Below, in pieces: positions 24,830 to 35,189 of a stretch of 64,000 nt of DNA. The first letter of the stretch is position 1. The number at the start of each line of letters is the position of its first letter. The position numbers and the translations under genes are program-made. Below the pieces are notes generated by a model. It saw only the letters and a program-made list of their open reading frames with translations, ran no database searches and was not told the DNA's origin. Origin of the DNA: Malania oleifera. Taxonomy: Eukaryota; Streptophyta; Magnoliopsida; Santalales; Ximeniaceae. The stretch covers positions 97,708,397 through 97,772,396 of the forward strand of contig NC_080423.1 in the NCBI RefSeq assembly GCF_029873635.1, written 5' to 3'.

Positions 24830-26150
24830 AGTAAAAGAGTTTACAGATGTTTTTCCAAATGAGTTACCGGGCTTGCCACCTGATCGCGAGGTAGATTTTC
24901 CTATTGATCTACTTCTAGGTACAACGTCGATTTCCAAAGTACCTTACTGAATGGCTCCATCAAAATTGGCAAAATTGAAGGATCAATTGCAAGATCTGCT
25001 TGATAAGGGTTTCATACGACCCAGTGTATCTCCATGGGGAGCTCTAATTTTGTTTGTAAAGAAGATAGACGGGCATATGAGGATGTGCATAGATTATAGG
25101 GAGATTAATAAAGTGATGATCAAGAAAAAATATCCTCTACCCTGTATACTCAGTTCTAGGGTACACGGGTGTATTCGAAGATTGATCTTAGATTTGGCTA
25201 TCATTAGATAAAAGTGAAAGCAGAAGACGTCTCGAAGACGACCTTTAGGACTGGGTACGGGCATTACGAGTTTCTTGTTATGCCATTTGGTCTGATGAAT
25301 GCTCCTACTAAATTTTTAGATTTGAGGAATAGGATTTTTTATCCATATCTAGATCAGTTTGTTGTTGTTTTTATTGGTGATGTACTGGTCTATTCGAGGA
25401 GCTATGAGGAGCATGAGACACACTTGAGACAGGTTCTACAGACACTACGGGAAAAGAAGTTGTATGCTAAGTTCAGTAAATGTGACTTCTGGCTTGAGAA
25501 GGTCGTGTTTTTGGGGCATGTTATATCTGGAGATGGTATTTCTATGGATCCCAGTAAGATTGAGGTGGTAGTGAATTGGGCTAGACCAAGGAATGTCCAA
25601 GAGATGAGGAGTTTCTTGGGGCTAGTGGGGTATTACCGTGGTTTCATTGAGGGATTCTTAGCATTATCAAAACCTCTGACATGAATGACTAGGAAGAATT
25701 TCATATTTGAGTGGAACGATAGTTGTGAGCAGAGTTTTTAGGAATTGAAGCAGAGGTTAGTCACAACACCAGTATTGATCATCACGTCAGGGGTAAGGAT
25801 TATGTCATTTATGATGTGTCCTTGAAAGAACTTGGTTGTATGTTGGTGTAGCATGGCAAGGTAGTGGCGTATGCTTCCAGATAGTTGAAAGAATATGAAA
25901 AGAATTACCCTACTCATGATCTTGAATTGGCTGCAGTAGTACATGAGTTAAAAATTTGGAGGCATTACCTGTATGGCGAGCGGTGTGATATCTTTTCCGA
26001 CCACAAGAGTTTAAAGTACTTTTTCACTTAGAGCGAACTGAATATAAGGCAGAGAAGGTGGTCAGAGTTTATTAAGGATTTTGATTGCACTATCAGTTAC
26101 CACCCAGGGAAGGCTAACGTGGTAATTGATGCGTTGAGCAGGAAATCTAG
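24830..26150 (+). pseudogene. Element A reverse transcriptase and RNase H region
   Basis: The RT begins near the block corresponding to [14 protein letters not shown]. It includes [11 protein letters not shown] (about 25080), MPFGLMNAP (about 25280) and the [11 protein letters not shown] block. RNase H follows to about 26150, ending in a YHPGKANVV-type motif. It is a fossil with several breaks. Confidence 0.87.
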
Positions 26151-26324
26151 GGAATCAGTATTGGCGGCTATAGAGATTCAGTATCCGATCATGATGGATC
26201 TGGAGAGATTCGGTATAGAGTTGGTCGAGAGTGGTTCTCAGGCTCGTATTGCTGGTTTAGTGGGGCAACCTACTCTGTAGTGAAGGATTAAAGCTGCTCA
26301 GAAGGAAGACCTAGAATAGCAGAG

Positions 26325-27509
26325 GTGATGGTGAGAGTGCGGACTGGTCAAGGGGAGGAATTTTGTATTTCTGATGATGGAGCTTTGCGGTTCCGTTCCA
26401 GGTTATGTGTTCCTATCGAAGCTGACATCAGGAAGACTATATTGGAGGAGGCTCATAGATCTTTGTATACAGTTCATCCCGGCAGTACGAAAATATACAG
26501 GGATCTGCGAAAGCTTTACAGGTGGAGTGGTATAAAGAAGAAAATTGCCGAGTATGCAGCGCAGTGTTTAACGTGCCAGTAGATAAAAGCTGAGCACCAG
26601 AGGCCGGCAGGGTGGTTGCAGCCGTTATTTATTCCAGAGTGGAAGTGGGATCATATATCTATGGATTTTTTGTCAGGACTCTCGACGGCGTTGCACGGAC
26701 AGAATGCCATTTGGGTGATTGTTGATCGTTTGACTAAGACTGCCCATTTCTTGCCTATCAAGATCATCTACTCCCTCAACAAGTTGGCGAAAATTTACAT
26801 TCAGGAGATAGTTTGTTCACATAGGGTGCCAGTATCTATTGTGTCAGATCGAAACCCGCGCTTTACATCATGTTTTTAAGGGAGCTTGTTGGAAGCTCTA
26901 GGGTCTCAGTTATCTTTTAGCATGACATTTCATCCTTAGTCGGACAGACAGACTGAGAGGACGATACAGATATTGGAAGATATGCTCCGAGCATGCGTAT
27001 TAAATTTTGGGGGTAGTTGGACTTAGTTTATGCCGCTGGCGGAATTTGTGTAAAATAACAGTTATCAGACCAGCATTGGCATGGCACCGTTTGAAGCACT
27101 ATATGGTAGGAGATGTCGTTCTCCTTTATTCTAGGATGAGATGGGTGAGTGGCGTGTTGTGGGGCCAGAGCTGGTACAACAAGCTTGTGATAAAGTTCGA
27201 CTTATCATAGATAGAATCAGTGCAGCTCGGAGCCAACATAAGAGTTACGCTGATAATCGCCACAAGAATTTGGAATTTGATGTGGGTAATCATGTATTTT
27301 TGAAGATAGCTCTGTTAAAAGAGGTTATGCGATTTAGAAAGAAGGGTAAACTTAACCCTAGGTTTATCGGTCCATTTGAGATTCTAGATAAAGTGGGGCC
27401 GGTTGCCTACAGGTTAGCTTTGCCACCTGTATTATCTAGGATGCATGACGTATTCCACGTTTCCATGTTAAGGAAGTACGTCCCAGACCCTTCTCATATT
27501 ATATGGTGA
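26325..27509 (+). pseudogene. Element A integrase and C-terminal domain region
   Basis: The zinc-binding head is near YTVHPGSTKIYRDL ending in CLTCQ (26325-26582). The core domain is at 26616-27060 (WDHISMDFLSGL, IWVIVDRLTKTAHF). A C-terminal segment (27141-27509) contains RFIGPFEILDKVG and DVFHVSMLRKYV, typical of the GPF/GPY region before a chromodomain. It is a fossil. Confidence 0.86.
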
Positions 27510-27982
27510 ATTAGAGTTCAGTGATTCACTGGTGTATGAGGAGGTAGCAGTACAGATTCTGGATAGGAAAGTACATGAATTACGTAACAAAAAGATTCTT
27601 CTGGTAAAATTTTGTGAAGGAATCATGTAGTGGAAGAAGCTTCTTGGGAGTCCGAGGAGCAGATGAAGCAGAATTATCCGCAGCTATTCTAAGAGATTTG
27701 ACAAGTAAAATGTAAGAAAATAGATGATTTTTCTTTTGCAGGTACATGTAAAAGTTTAGTTAGTAAGTAGCATTTTAGTTTTGGGAGAATTTTCTTTTGA
27801 ATATGTAATCTTCTAAGACTCGGAATGTAATCACGATATTCCTCCGCCATAAGTGAGGGTAAGTAATAAAATAAGTAGACTTTTTTGCTTTTAAGGGATG
27901 ATAAGTTATATGAATAGTAAATTTCGAGGACGAAATTTTATAAAGAGGGGATAGTGTAATAACTCAAGAAATTTATCAAGGC

Positions 27983-28170
27983 TTCGTCGATGAACACAGG
28001 GGTTTCGTCGACGAAGGATTATGAGGACCTCGTCGATGAAGACACGTCTCATTGACGAGAAGATACCGAGAGGAGAATTTTTGAAGTTTGAAACTCGTCG
28101 ACGATGGGGCAGGTTCGTCGATGAACTTTCTTCAGGACTCGTCGACGATATGACGTGTCTCGTCGACGAA
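27983..28170 (+). repeat. Array of 8 TCGTCGACGA palindromes, element A 3' LTR
   Basis: Eight copies end about 9 nt before TATAAGTA (28179-28186). Comparison with the 5' LTR array shows mostly CG/TG and CG/CA differences. Confidence 0.9.
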
Positions 28171-28790
28171 TCCGGGTCTATAAGTACTTCTAAAATCAGA
28201 TTTTGACAAAATTTTAACCCAGAGTCCCCTTCTCTCTTTCTAAAAACCCTCCATTCCCCTTCTCTCTTCGATTTTGGCTCCATTTCTTGCCTGATCGAAG
28301 ATCTGAGGCCACCATGACGCTCCTAGTGAAGTTCTCTGCAAGTTTGCCGGAGCTGATCGTTGGTGGAGTTGGTTTTAAATTCATCTCTAATTCAAGATAA
28401 GGCTTTTACTTGATATTTGGCTTTACCTGTAGTTGTAGAAAACATACTATGCATAGAAATACTAAAGTTTAATTATGGGAAAAGTCATTTTCAGGATGTT
28501 GACCAGGGAACCCAGCGGGTGTTGAGTTGATTGTTTTAGGGGCTTTTCAGGAATCAGGTAAGGGGATAAACTAAGCTAGTTATTTTATGAAAATGTATGT
28601 ATGTTATTACAATGTCTGATTTCAGGAAAATAAATATATTTATATATGCTTTATGTTTGGGAAATACTACTGTAAAAGATGATATGTTTAAATATGTATG
28701 AAACCTATTTCATGTGGCATGAGTATAATTTATAATGAAATACTGTTTTCTAGGAATATGATAAAGATATGGATTTTTATAATGAAAAAT

Positions 28791-29009
28791 CGGTTTATGG
28801 GCCGAGAATTTTATATGATTTGTCGGCGTATGGGCCGAGCTATGGATATGATTTGTCGGCGTACGGGCCGAGCTATGGATATATTTGCCAGCGTACGGAC
28901 CGAACTATGGAAATGTTTTGCCGGCGTACGGGCCGAGCTATGGTTATGATTTGTAGGCGTACGAGCTGAGCTATGGTAAAATATGAAATGCCGGCGTACG
29001 AACCGATGA
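28791..29009 (+). repeat. 33-bp tandem repeats, element A 3' LTR
   Basis: About seven units, one more than in the 5' LTR, so copy number has changed since insertion or during it. The core is GGCGTACGGGCCGAGCTATG followed by an AT-rich spacer. Confidence 0.88.
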
Positions 29010-30021
29010 TTTTCATGATGTATATATAAATGCAAAATGATATGATGATATTGATTTAGTAATTAATGGTATGAAATATCCATGTATCACAGTTTCATTA
29101 TATGATATATGTTATCAGAACCTAGTTGGCTTGGTTTAGGCTAGCACTTGCACGGTACAACTGCTATGTGTTCGTGATCATCATGATATTGTGTTAACGC
29201 TGCTGTACGAAATAGCGTGAGGATGGATAGTCGATGTGGTTTTAAGAAGTGTGAGCGCCCTTGGTGTACGGACCAGGTCTCGCAGACCCGTCGGACTTAC
29301 AGACTGTATTTTTGACTTGGTAGTAGTCGGCCAACCATTGTCAGGTCCCGCCTTCGGGCCACACAACGCAGTCATGTAGGGGTAATACATGACAACAGTC
29401 AGCTAACCTACCAGGGGTGTTTTCGTATTATCATTATTATATGAGATGAATTGTGTTTATGAAAATGTGGTATGTTCTGTTATGCTATGATGATATATGT
29501 TTTCCCAGATATGACATAACAATTTACTAAATATGTTTCTGTATGATTTATGTATAACACGAAATACTCATGTTGTCACACACTAGTATTAGTTTATTTC
29601 CCTTACTGAGAGGTGTCTCACTCTGAATTATATGAACATTTCAAGAGCCCCTGATAGGAGAGCGGATAAAACTCCGCTGAGATAGTACTATGGATCTGCC
29701 CTCTTTGAAGGGTAAGTTTCGGTGGAGACAGATAGATTTTGTGGGAAATGTCCCTAGGACTTTCTTTTTGGGATGTATATACCTAAATATAATGGATGTA
29801 ATAATTTTGGTGTTGAGATTGATGGTTTTGTGTTTATGATATTATGATTTTATGTTTCCTGCTGCTTAGGCTTCCGTTTTGTGTGTCTGTTATATCCCTG
29901 GTACCCATGGGTCCAAGTGGATTATGATATGCTGGATTTATTATATTTGTTTTATTATAAAAGGGAAAATATATATATATATATATATATATATGGAAAT
30001 TGAGCAGGTCGTCACAGAGGG

Positions 30022-30164
30022 TGTGTATGTATTGTGATGGGGCTGCATTGTAAGTGGCCGCCGACTCTTCCTAAAGTTAAGTATGTGTTTTTGGTTGTGT
30101 GGATGAGTTCGTAAATGAGAGATTACAAATTTCGAGGACGAAAATTGTTGTAAGGAGGGGAGGT
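30022..30164 (+). other. Element B 3' internal tail and purine tract
   Basis: Element B resumes after the right GAGGG copy. It ends in AATTTCGAGGACGAAAATTG and a purine run GGAGGGGAGG directly before the 3' LTR, the expected polypurine tract position. Confidence 0.8.
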
Positions 30165-31909
30165 TGTAAGAACCCGACCCATGAGATATGGAATAAATAA
30201 ATAAGAAAAGGGCAAAACAATAATTTGAGCAAGCTTTGTCGACGAAGCTAGTGTTTTCATCAACGAAGGCCCTTCTATTGTTCAGCGACAAAATTCAAAG
30301 GTTCGTCAACGGGGAAAAGCCGAGAGATTTTAAGAAATTTAGAAATCTCAGGCTTATCGACGAAGCCACCATGACGTCGACGAACTCCCTTTGTTGACTC
30401 GTCGACGAAGACACCGCCTCGTCGATTGGGGTTGTTTTGAGGCTAAGTTATCAAAAATCCTCTCCCTTTCTCTCTAGAATTCAGAGCATCTCTCATTCTC
30501 TCTAGATTTCTTTGTCGTTCGTTGTTAGAATCAATAATCTGATGTTACTGCAAGGATCAAAGAAGGAATCTCTATGTGTTCTGTGGAACGAAATTTCATT
30601 TCAAGAATTTTCGGGTTTTGACCCAAAGTTGAGGTAGGGTTTAGTTTTCATTTCCATTTCAGTAGAGCTGTAGGGAGTAAGATTGTAAGTCATTATTGTA
30701 CTGTGGTTTATAGGTTTTCGGAACTCGGTTCGTTGTTTTGGAGCCATAGAGTTCAGGTTGGATTTTTAAGGAAAGGTAAGGGATTCTGTTTATATCGGTT
30801 ATTTTCGAAATCGGATTTGGTAGAATTGTGGTTCACGATCCTGTGTGGGTTTTTGCTACTTACTTGGGGAAATCTAATGAGTAAAAATTATTGGGTGTTC
30901 ATGTTACAGTTTTGGGAAAAAGGGGGCATTGAGTTGCATCTCTAGTTTAGTTGGAAAACCGTGGATGTATTGTTGAACATATTGTGTTGTGGAGATGGTC
31001 GTGCCTTGACTTGTTTTAAACTGTATTTTGAAAATCGTGATTTTGTGATTACCAAATGTGTGTGGAATAAACTGTTATATGAATATGCATTGAGTTGAGA
31101 TATGGGAACGTGAGTTCCGAATTGTTCCATGTTGTGAAAGAGTGTCCAGCTCTATATCCGAGGGTGTGAAATACCACCTGACAGTGGCAAGAGTATCCGG
31201 CTCTATATCCGAGGGCATGAAATATCCTTACCGGCTGATCACCGAAGGGTGTGGATCCACCAAATGTACCGGTATGATGCCATGGGAGCCTGGGGCTATG
31301 CAATGTTCTGGGGACGTTGTATTATGTGGGCCGACTTTGTGCCGAAAGGTGTGATGACACCAGGTTACTTGATCATGTGTGTGTGCGTGTTGAGAACTAT
31401 ACCGGAACTATTTTGTGAAAGATACTGGAACTGTATTGAACTTTGTATGTTTTATGTCATGATAACACTCAGATGCCACACACCGATATAACCTAATTCT
31501 GCCTTACTGAGAAGTGTCTCACCCCTATCGTACGTACATGTTTTCAGGTCCTTCGAGTAACCAGAACTAGCATCCTAGTGTTGGGAGCGTGGTGGCCGGT
31601 TTACTACGTAAAGTACTTGTGTAAGTACTTGGACTGTAACAAGGTTGTCGTTTTGGGTACTGTGGGCACCCTGGATTGTGTTTTGTAATATGGAGCTCAG
31701 ACTCTATTCGTATAAACTCTGGTATAGTACTACGTATGTATGGGATGAACTTTTCAGCTGCGTATATATCGTGTTTGTGAATGTGTATAGGGTGTACAGG
31801 AATCCCACGGGGTCAGACCCTCATTCATTATAGTAGTATGTATGATACAGGGATAGGTTAGGTTACCACATCGCACCCTTGGTCCCATTGCCGGGTTCGG
31901 GGCGTGACA
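30165..31909 (+). repeat. Element B 3' LTR
   Basis: The LTR starts TGTAAGAACCCGACCC and ends GGGGCGTGACA, about 1.75 kb. It aligns with the 5' LTR of B through the CTCTAGAATTCA, CCGAAGGGTGTGGATCC and TGTTGGGAGC blocks. Confidence 0.88.
30234..30426 (+). repeat. TCGTCGACGA palindrome array, element B 3' LTR
   Basis: About 7-8 copies, with more decay than in element A (for example CATCAACGAAG, TTCGTCAACGGG), lie in the U3 part of the LTR. This fits B being older than A. Confidence 0.82.
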
Positions 31910-32036
31910 GCTGGTATATCCCCTGTACCTATGGGTCTGGGTGACTTTGAGTTTGTTAGTATATTATGGTATCAGAGTTATTATGATAATTATTATGTGG
32001 GAAAAAAAATATAGCATAAATTTTAGGTCATTACAG
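31910..32036 (+). mobile_element. Truncated LTR end
   Basis: It begins GCTGGTATATCCCCTG and runs to AGGTCATTACA, resembling the last about 130 nt of the Ty3/gypsy LTRs here (TATATCCCTGGTACCC..GGTCGT(T/C)ACA). It is a remnant of another insertion beside element B. Confidence 0.55.
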
Positions 32037-32216
32037 TGGTCGTGTGGGCGAGAGGGAGGAGATGGTGATGGTGTCGTTGGATAGAGTGATCTCTCACCAC
32101 TTGATCTCTGAAGAAGCATAAATTTCAGGTCATTACAATGGTCGTGTGGGAGAGAGGGAGGAGATGGTGATGGTGTCGCTGGATAGAGTGATCTCTCACC
32201 ACTTGATCTCCGAAGA
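32013..32216 (+). repeat. Two tandem 102-bp units
   Basis: Units 32013-32114 and 32115-32216 differ at only a few positions. Each includes the LTR-terminus-like GGTCATTACA plus GGTCGTGTGGG and GGAGATGGTGATGG. It is a recent local duplication spanning an LTR end and its flank. Confidence 0.85.
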
Positions 32217-32892
32217 GAACGTTGTAGTCTCACACTACACAATAGATAGATTGGACAAGACTAAACAAGCTTTAGCAAAAGGAATTCTTTCAATATTCAA
32301 ACTTAGCTTAACTTTGAGTTCTTAGAATGGAGGGATATATATAGCTAGCATAGGGGAATAAAGCATTAACAAGCTTAGCTAGCATGGGGGAACAAAGCAT
32401 TATTAGCTAACAATTCCCACACAAGCATAAGAGACATAGATAATTAATACTCACTAAATCCTAACAAATTAAATACTCTAACAACTTACTAAGCACACAC
32501 ACATGCAAGCTTGGTTGTCTTACATTATTACAAATTAAATATAAAACATTAGTCAAAAGGAATTCAAATCTATGTGGGGCCCATGGAGTCGTGTGGGGTC
32601 CACATGATTGTATGGGGCCCACGTGGGTCTTGAGTTGGATTTTGCTTCCATACTTCACTTGAGGGTCTTCAAGCACCTAACATTCTTGAAATAACATGTC
32701 CAAGCACAATATAAAATGAACATAACAATCAAAAGTCTTCAAATCAGAAGTCTCCAAATCATCCCATGTGAACCTACAAAAACAAATTTAATGATAGTAG
32801 ATATCCAGAGGTCGTCCACATGTCACCATATCTGCAAAGGAGTGGACGTCGGGAAGTCGTCCACGTGTTACCATATCTACAAAAGAAAGGGG
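32217..32892. other. Repeat-derived spacer, no gene seen
   Basis: It contains small internal duplications: AGCTAGCAT(A/G)GGGGAA near 32345-32395, a TGTGGGGCCCA-type repeat at 32570-32630, and a GTCGTCCAC(A/G)TG pair at 32812-32880. No coding signal was found. It is probably debris of the adjoining copia element. Confidence 0.45.
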
Positions 32893-33660
32893 TAATGCAT
32901 GCTGATCCCCATAAGTAGACTTCTCTACTTAACCATTACAAGACCTAACTTGTTACTTTCTATTCAAATATTAAGTCAGTATGTTGCAAATCCCACCGAA
33001 ACTCATTTGGCTATTGCTTATCGTGTCTTGAGATACATTAAAAGCAATCCTAGTCAAGGGCTATTTTTTCCATCAGTAAATGATTTGCAATTAAAGGCTT
33101 TTTGTGATGCAGATTGGGTTGTATGTAGAGACACTAGAAAATCCATTATTGGTTTTTGTGTGTTTCTTGGACAATCCTTCATTTCATGGAAATCCAAGAA
33201 GCATAATACCGTGTCTAGGTCTATAGCAGAGGCTGATTATCGTGCCGTGGCGTCAACTACATGTGAAATTACTTTGCTGCAACATTTGTCAAAAGATTTA
33301 CTTGCAATTCAATGTAAACCAATTGTGTTTTTTTGTGACAATAAGGCTGCATTGCATATAACTGCCAACCCAATTTTTCATGAACATACTAAACATAGTG
33401 ACATTGATTGCCATATTGTTAGAGAAAAATTGTTGGCAGGCACTCTGAAAGCGTTACATTTTTCTTCAGCTAGTCAGTTAGCCGATATTTTAACTAAGCC
33501 CCTTGGTTACAGTCGTTTCACTAATATTCTATCCAAAATAAGTGTTATAAATATTTATACTCCATCTCGAGGGGGAGTATCAAATTTTATGACTTATATT
33601 AATGAAGAAGCTAGCATGGAAGTCAACATGGTGTATCAATGAATTCAAGGCAAGCTTCAG
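32893..33660 (+). mobile_element. Ty1/copia fragment: end of RT plus RNase H
   Basis: A continuous run to 33642 opens in the RT thumb (YLTITRPNLLLSIQILSQYV). It carries the copia RNase H motifs AFCDADWVVCRDTRKSIIGF and FCDNKAALHITANPIFHEHT, then ADILTKPLG. A purine tract CGAGGGGGAGTATC follows at about 33568. Gag and integrase are absent. It is a fossil fragment. Confidence 0.9.
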
Positions 33661-33674
33661 GATGTTTCAAGATA

Positions 33675-33790
33675 AAACCGTCAACGAAATCGTCGACGGT
33701 TACAATGATTTCACCAACAGTTTACTCTCTGTCTGAAACCGTCCACGGTTTGCCCTGTAACCGTCGATGGTTTGCCCTGTAACCATCGTG
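33675..33790 (+). repeat. AACCGTCGACGGTT near-palindromes in copia LTR-like sequence
   Basis: Three to four copies, such as ATCGTCGACGGTTAC, ACCGTCCACGGTTT and ACCGTCGATGGTTT, follow the copia purine tract. The full consensus is self-complementary and again centred on GTCGAC. The fragment at 12386-12470 has the same design. No TATA box is evident nearby. Confidence 0.7.
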
Positions 33791-33799
33791 ATGTACATG

Positions 33800-34634
33800 A
33801 TGATATGCAAGAAATAATACAGGTTGAAGATTTGTTTTCTCTCCAAGATTTAGTTTTTACTTCTATGTTTTCTTGCAGTGTATTTCTTCTTTCATTTTTG
33901 ACAACAGGAGTTTCATAACCATTTTTGTGATTGGGTTGTCTAAATATGTTGCAATGATTTATTCTTGTGTAAATGTTATGAACTCTAGCTCTCTTTCCAA
34001 CTTATGGCATTGACTACCCTATGCTATCTTGATCCTATCAAATACCTAAATAGGTTACCCAAATGATGACCCCTCAAATCACATATGAGACTATGCAGTC
34101 ACACTAAAAATGTCACAATATAGAAAATCTTAATTAATCCTCGTGATCTTAACTCAAGCTTCAATCCTTAAAGAGAGTTGATTCTTCTTTTTAATTAGAA
34201 GAACTTGCCCTAATGGCAAATGTTGTTGACTAAGGTTTAAAATGTTAGAATGTGAGTTCACATCACAATTCACTTCAAGTGTATTGATATATGTTTTTAC
34301 ATTTGATTATGTTAGAAAATGTTCAAAATGAATGTATCCTTCAATGGGATTTTCAAAACCATGCACAACACATTTAGGAGATATTTATAATAAGATTGCG
34401 ACATATTGAAAAATGAAGAAAACAAATGTGTTACATTGATATATTAGAGAGATATTAAATGCAAAGTTCTCATATTTTGAAAAATATAGAAAATAACAAT
34501 GTACCTATAACTATGTATCTTCCACAAGATATAGTTTATGGGACTAACCATGGGTACGTAGCTTGTGGGACTTTATGAACTGCCACATGTGCACATGTGC
34601 ATTTCCCAATGGGCTATAGGGCACTAATAACACA
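33800..34634. other. Intergenic, nothing recognised
   Basis: AT-rich sequence without coding, RNA or repeat signal I can support. Confidence 0.5.
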
Positions 34635-34854
34635 TAGGGTTACTATATGAAGATGTGTAATCACATGGTCATGCCAAATACCTTAACATCAATGTTCTTA
34701 GCATGGGACTTCTAGAATCTTAAAGGGTTTCTTAGAAGGTTGAATAGGGTTATTACATGAGGATGTGTAATCACATGGTCAAGCTGAATACCTTGACATC
34801 AATGTTCTTAGCATGGAACTTCTCAAATCTTGAAGGGTTTCTTAGAAGGTTGAA
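34635..34854 (+). repeat. Two tandem 110-bp units
   Basis: Units 34635-34744 and 34745-34854 both run from TAGGGTTA through GTGTAATCACATGG to GGGTTTCTTAGAAGGTTGAA, with about ten differences. The duplication overlaps the head of the LINE tail fragment. Confidence 0.88.
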
Positions 34855-35163
34855 AACAACTATCCCAGCAGTTATTTTCTGGGAAATTTGGAATGAGAGG
34901 AATGAAAAAATCTTCAGGGAGAAATACTTTATAGCCGCAATTGTGTATGATAGATGTTTATTAAATTTGTACCATTGGATTAAGTCTAATTCCTCTTTGT
35001 CATATTTAGATTGGGAAGAGTTTTCCTATATTTGTACTAAATTGGGAGGGTGATATCACTCACATCTCCCATCTCTCCCATCTCTATTCTCTTCCCGCTT
35101 TGGAGGATTCAAGCTGCTTACTTGTCTTCCCTTTTATGAAATTACCCTTTCTTAAAAAAAAAA
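34757..35163 (+). mobile_element. LINE (L1-like) 3' fragment with poly(A)
   Basis: The open run 34757-35053 ends a reverse-transcriptase polyprotein. IPAVIFWEIWNERNEKIFRE is the block typical after the zinc-binding zf-RVT domain of plant L1s. A short 3' UTR (TTTTATGAAATTACCCTTTC) and an A-run at 35155-35163 follow. It is strongly 5'-truncated, as most LINE copies are. Confidence 0.72.
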
Positions 35164-35189
35164 CACATGCTTTAGGGGAGTACATATGT

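Larger units (their letters stand above)
20945..30016 (+). mobile_element. Ty3/gypsy element A (Tekay/Del-like), nested in element B (TSD GAGGG)
   Basis: Whole in outline, 9.07 kb. It has a 5' LTR 20945-22943, a Met-tRNA primer binding site (TTGGTATCAGAGCC at 22945-22960), gag, protease, RT, RNase H, integrase, a purine-rich tract (AAAGAGGGGATAG, 27942-27954) and a 3' LTR 27955-30016. A perfect GAGGG duplication flanks it at 20940-20944 and 30017-30021. The two LTRs are clearly similar but visibly diverged, mostly by transitions and especially at CpG, suggesting insertion some millions of years ago. The coding region is broken in more than ten places. It inserted after B. Confidence 0.93.
27955..30016 (+). 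repeat. Element A 3' LTR
   Basis: The LTR runs from TGTAATAACTCAAG to AGGTCGTCACA, 2.06 kb, and is preceded by the purine tract. TATAAGTA is at 28179-28186. The order of array, TATA, 33-bp repeats, conserved block and (TA)n is the same as in the 5' LTR. Confidence 0.93.
12610..31909 (+). mobile_element. Ty3/gypsy element B (Tekay/Del-like), with two later insertions
   Basis: Parts in order are 5' LTR (about 12610-14283), gag (about 14611-15540), protease (about 15650-15960), RT (about 18290-19200), RNase H (about 19276-19710), integrase (about 19980-20690), a 3' internal tail (to 20944, resuming 30017-30164), and 3' LTR (30165-31909). The element is interrupted by a minus-strand solo LTR (16108-18288) and by element A (20945-30016). 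It is broken in more than ten places. LTR divergence and nesting make it the oldest LTR element of the cluster. The outer end of the 5' LTR does not match the 3' LTR, so the left border is uncertain. Tekay/Del assignment rests on LTR length, gene order and similarity of the RT and integrase blocks. Confidence 0.85.

Noticed and set aside
28698-29035. Repetitive Tyr/Gly/Ser or Arg/Ser peptides from the 33-bp repeats (also 17112-17366 and 21795-21986)
   Set aside because: The unit is a multiple of three, so several frames remain open on both strands. It is non-coding LTR sequence.
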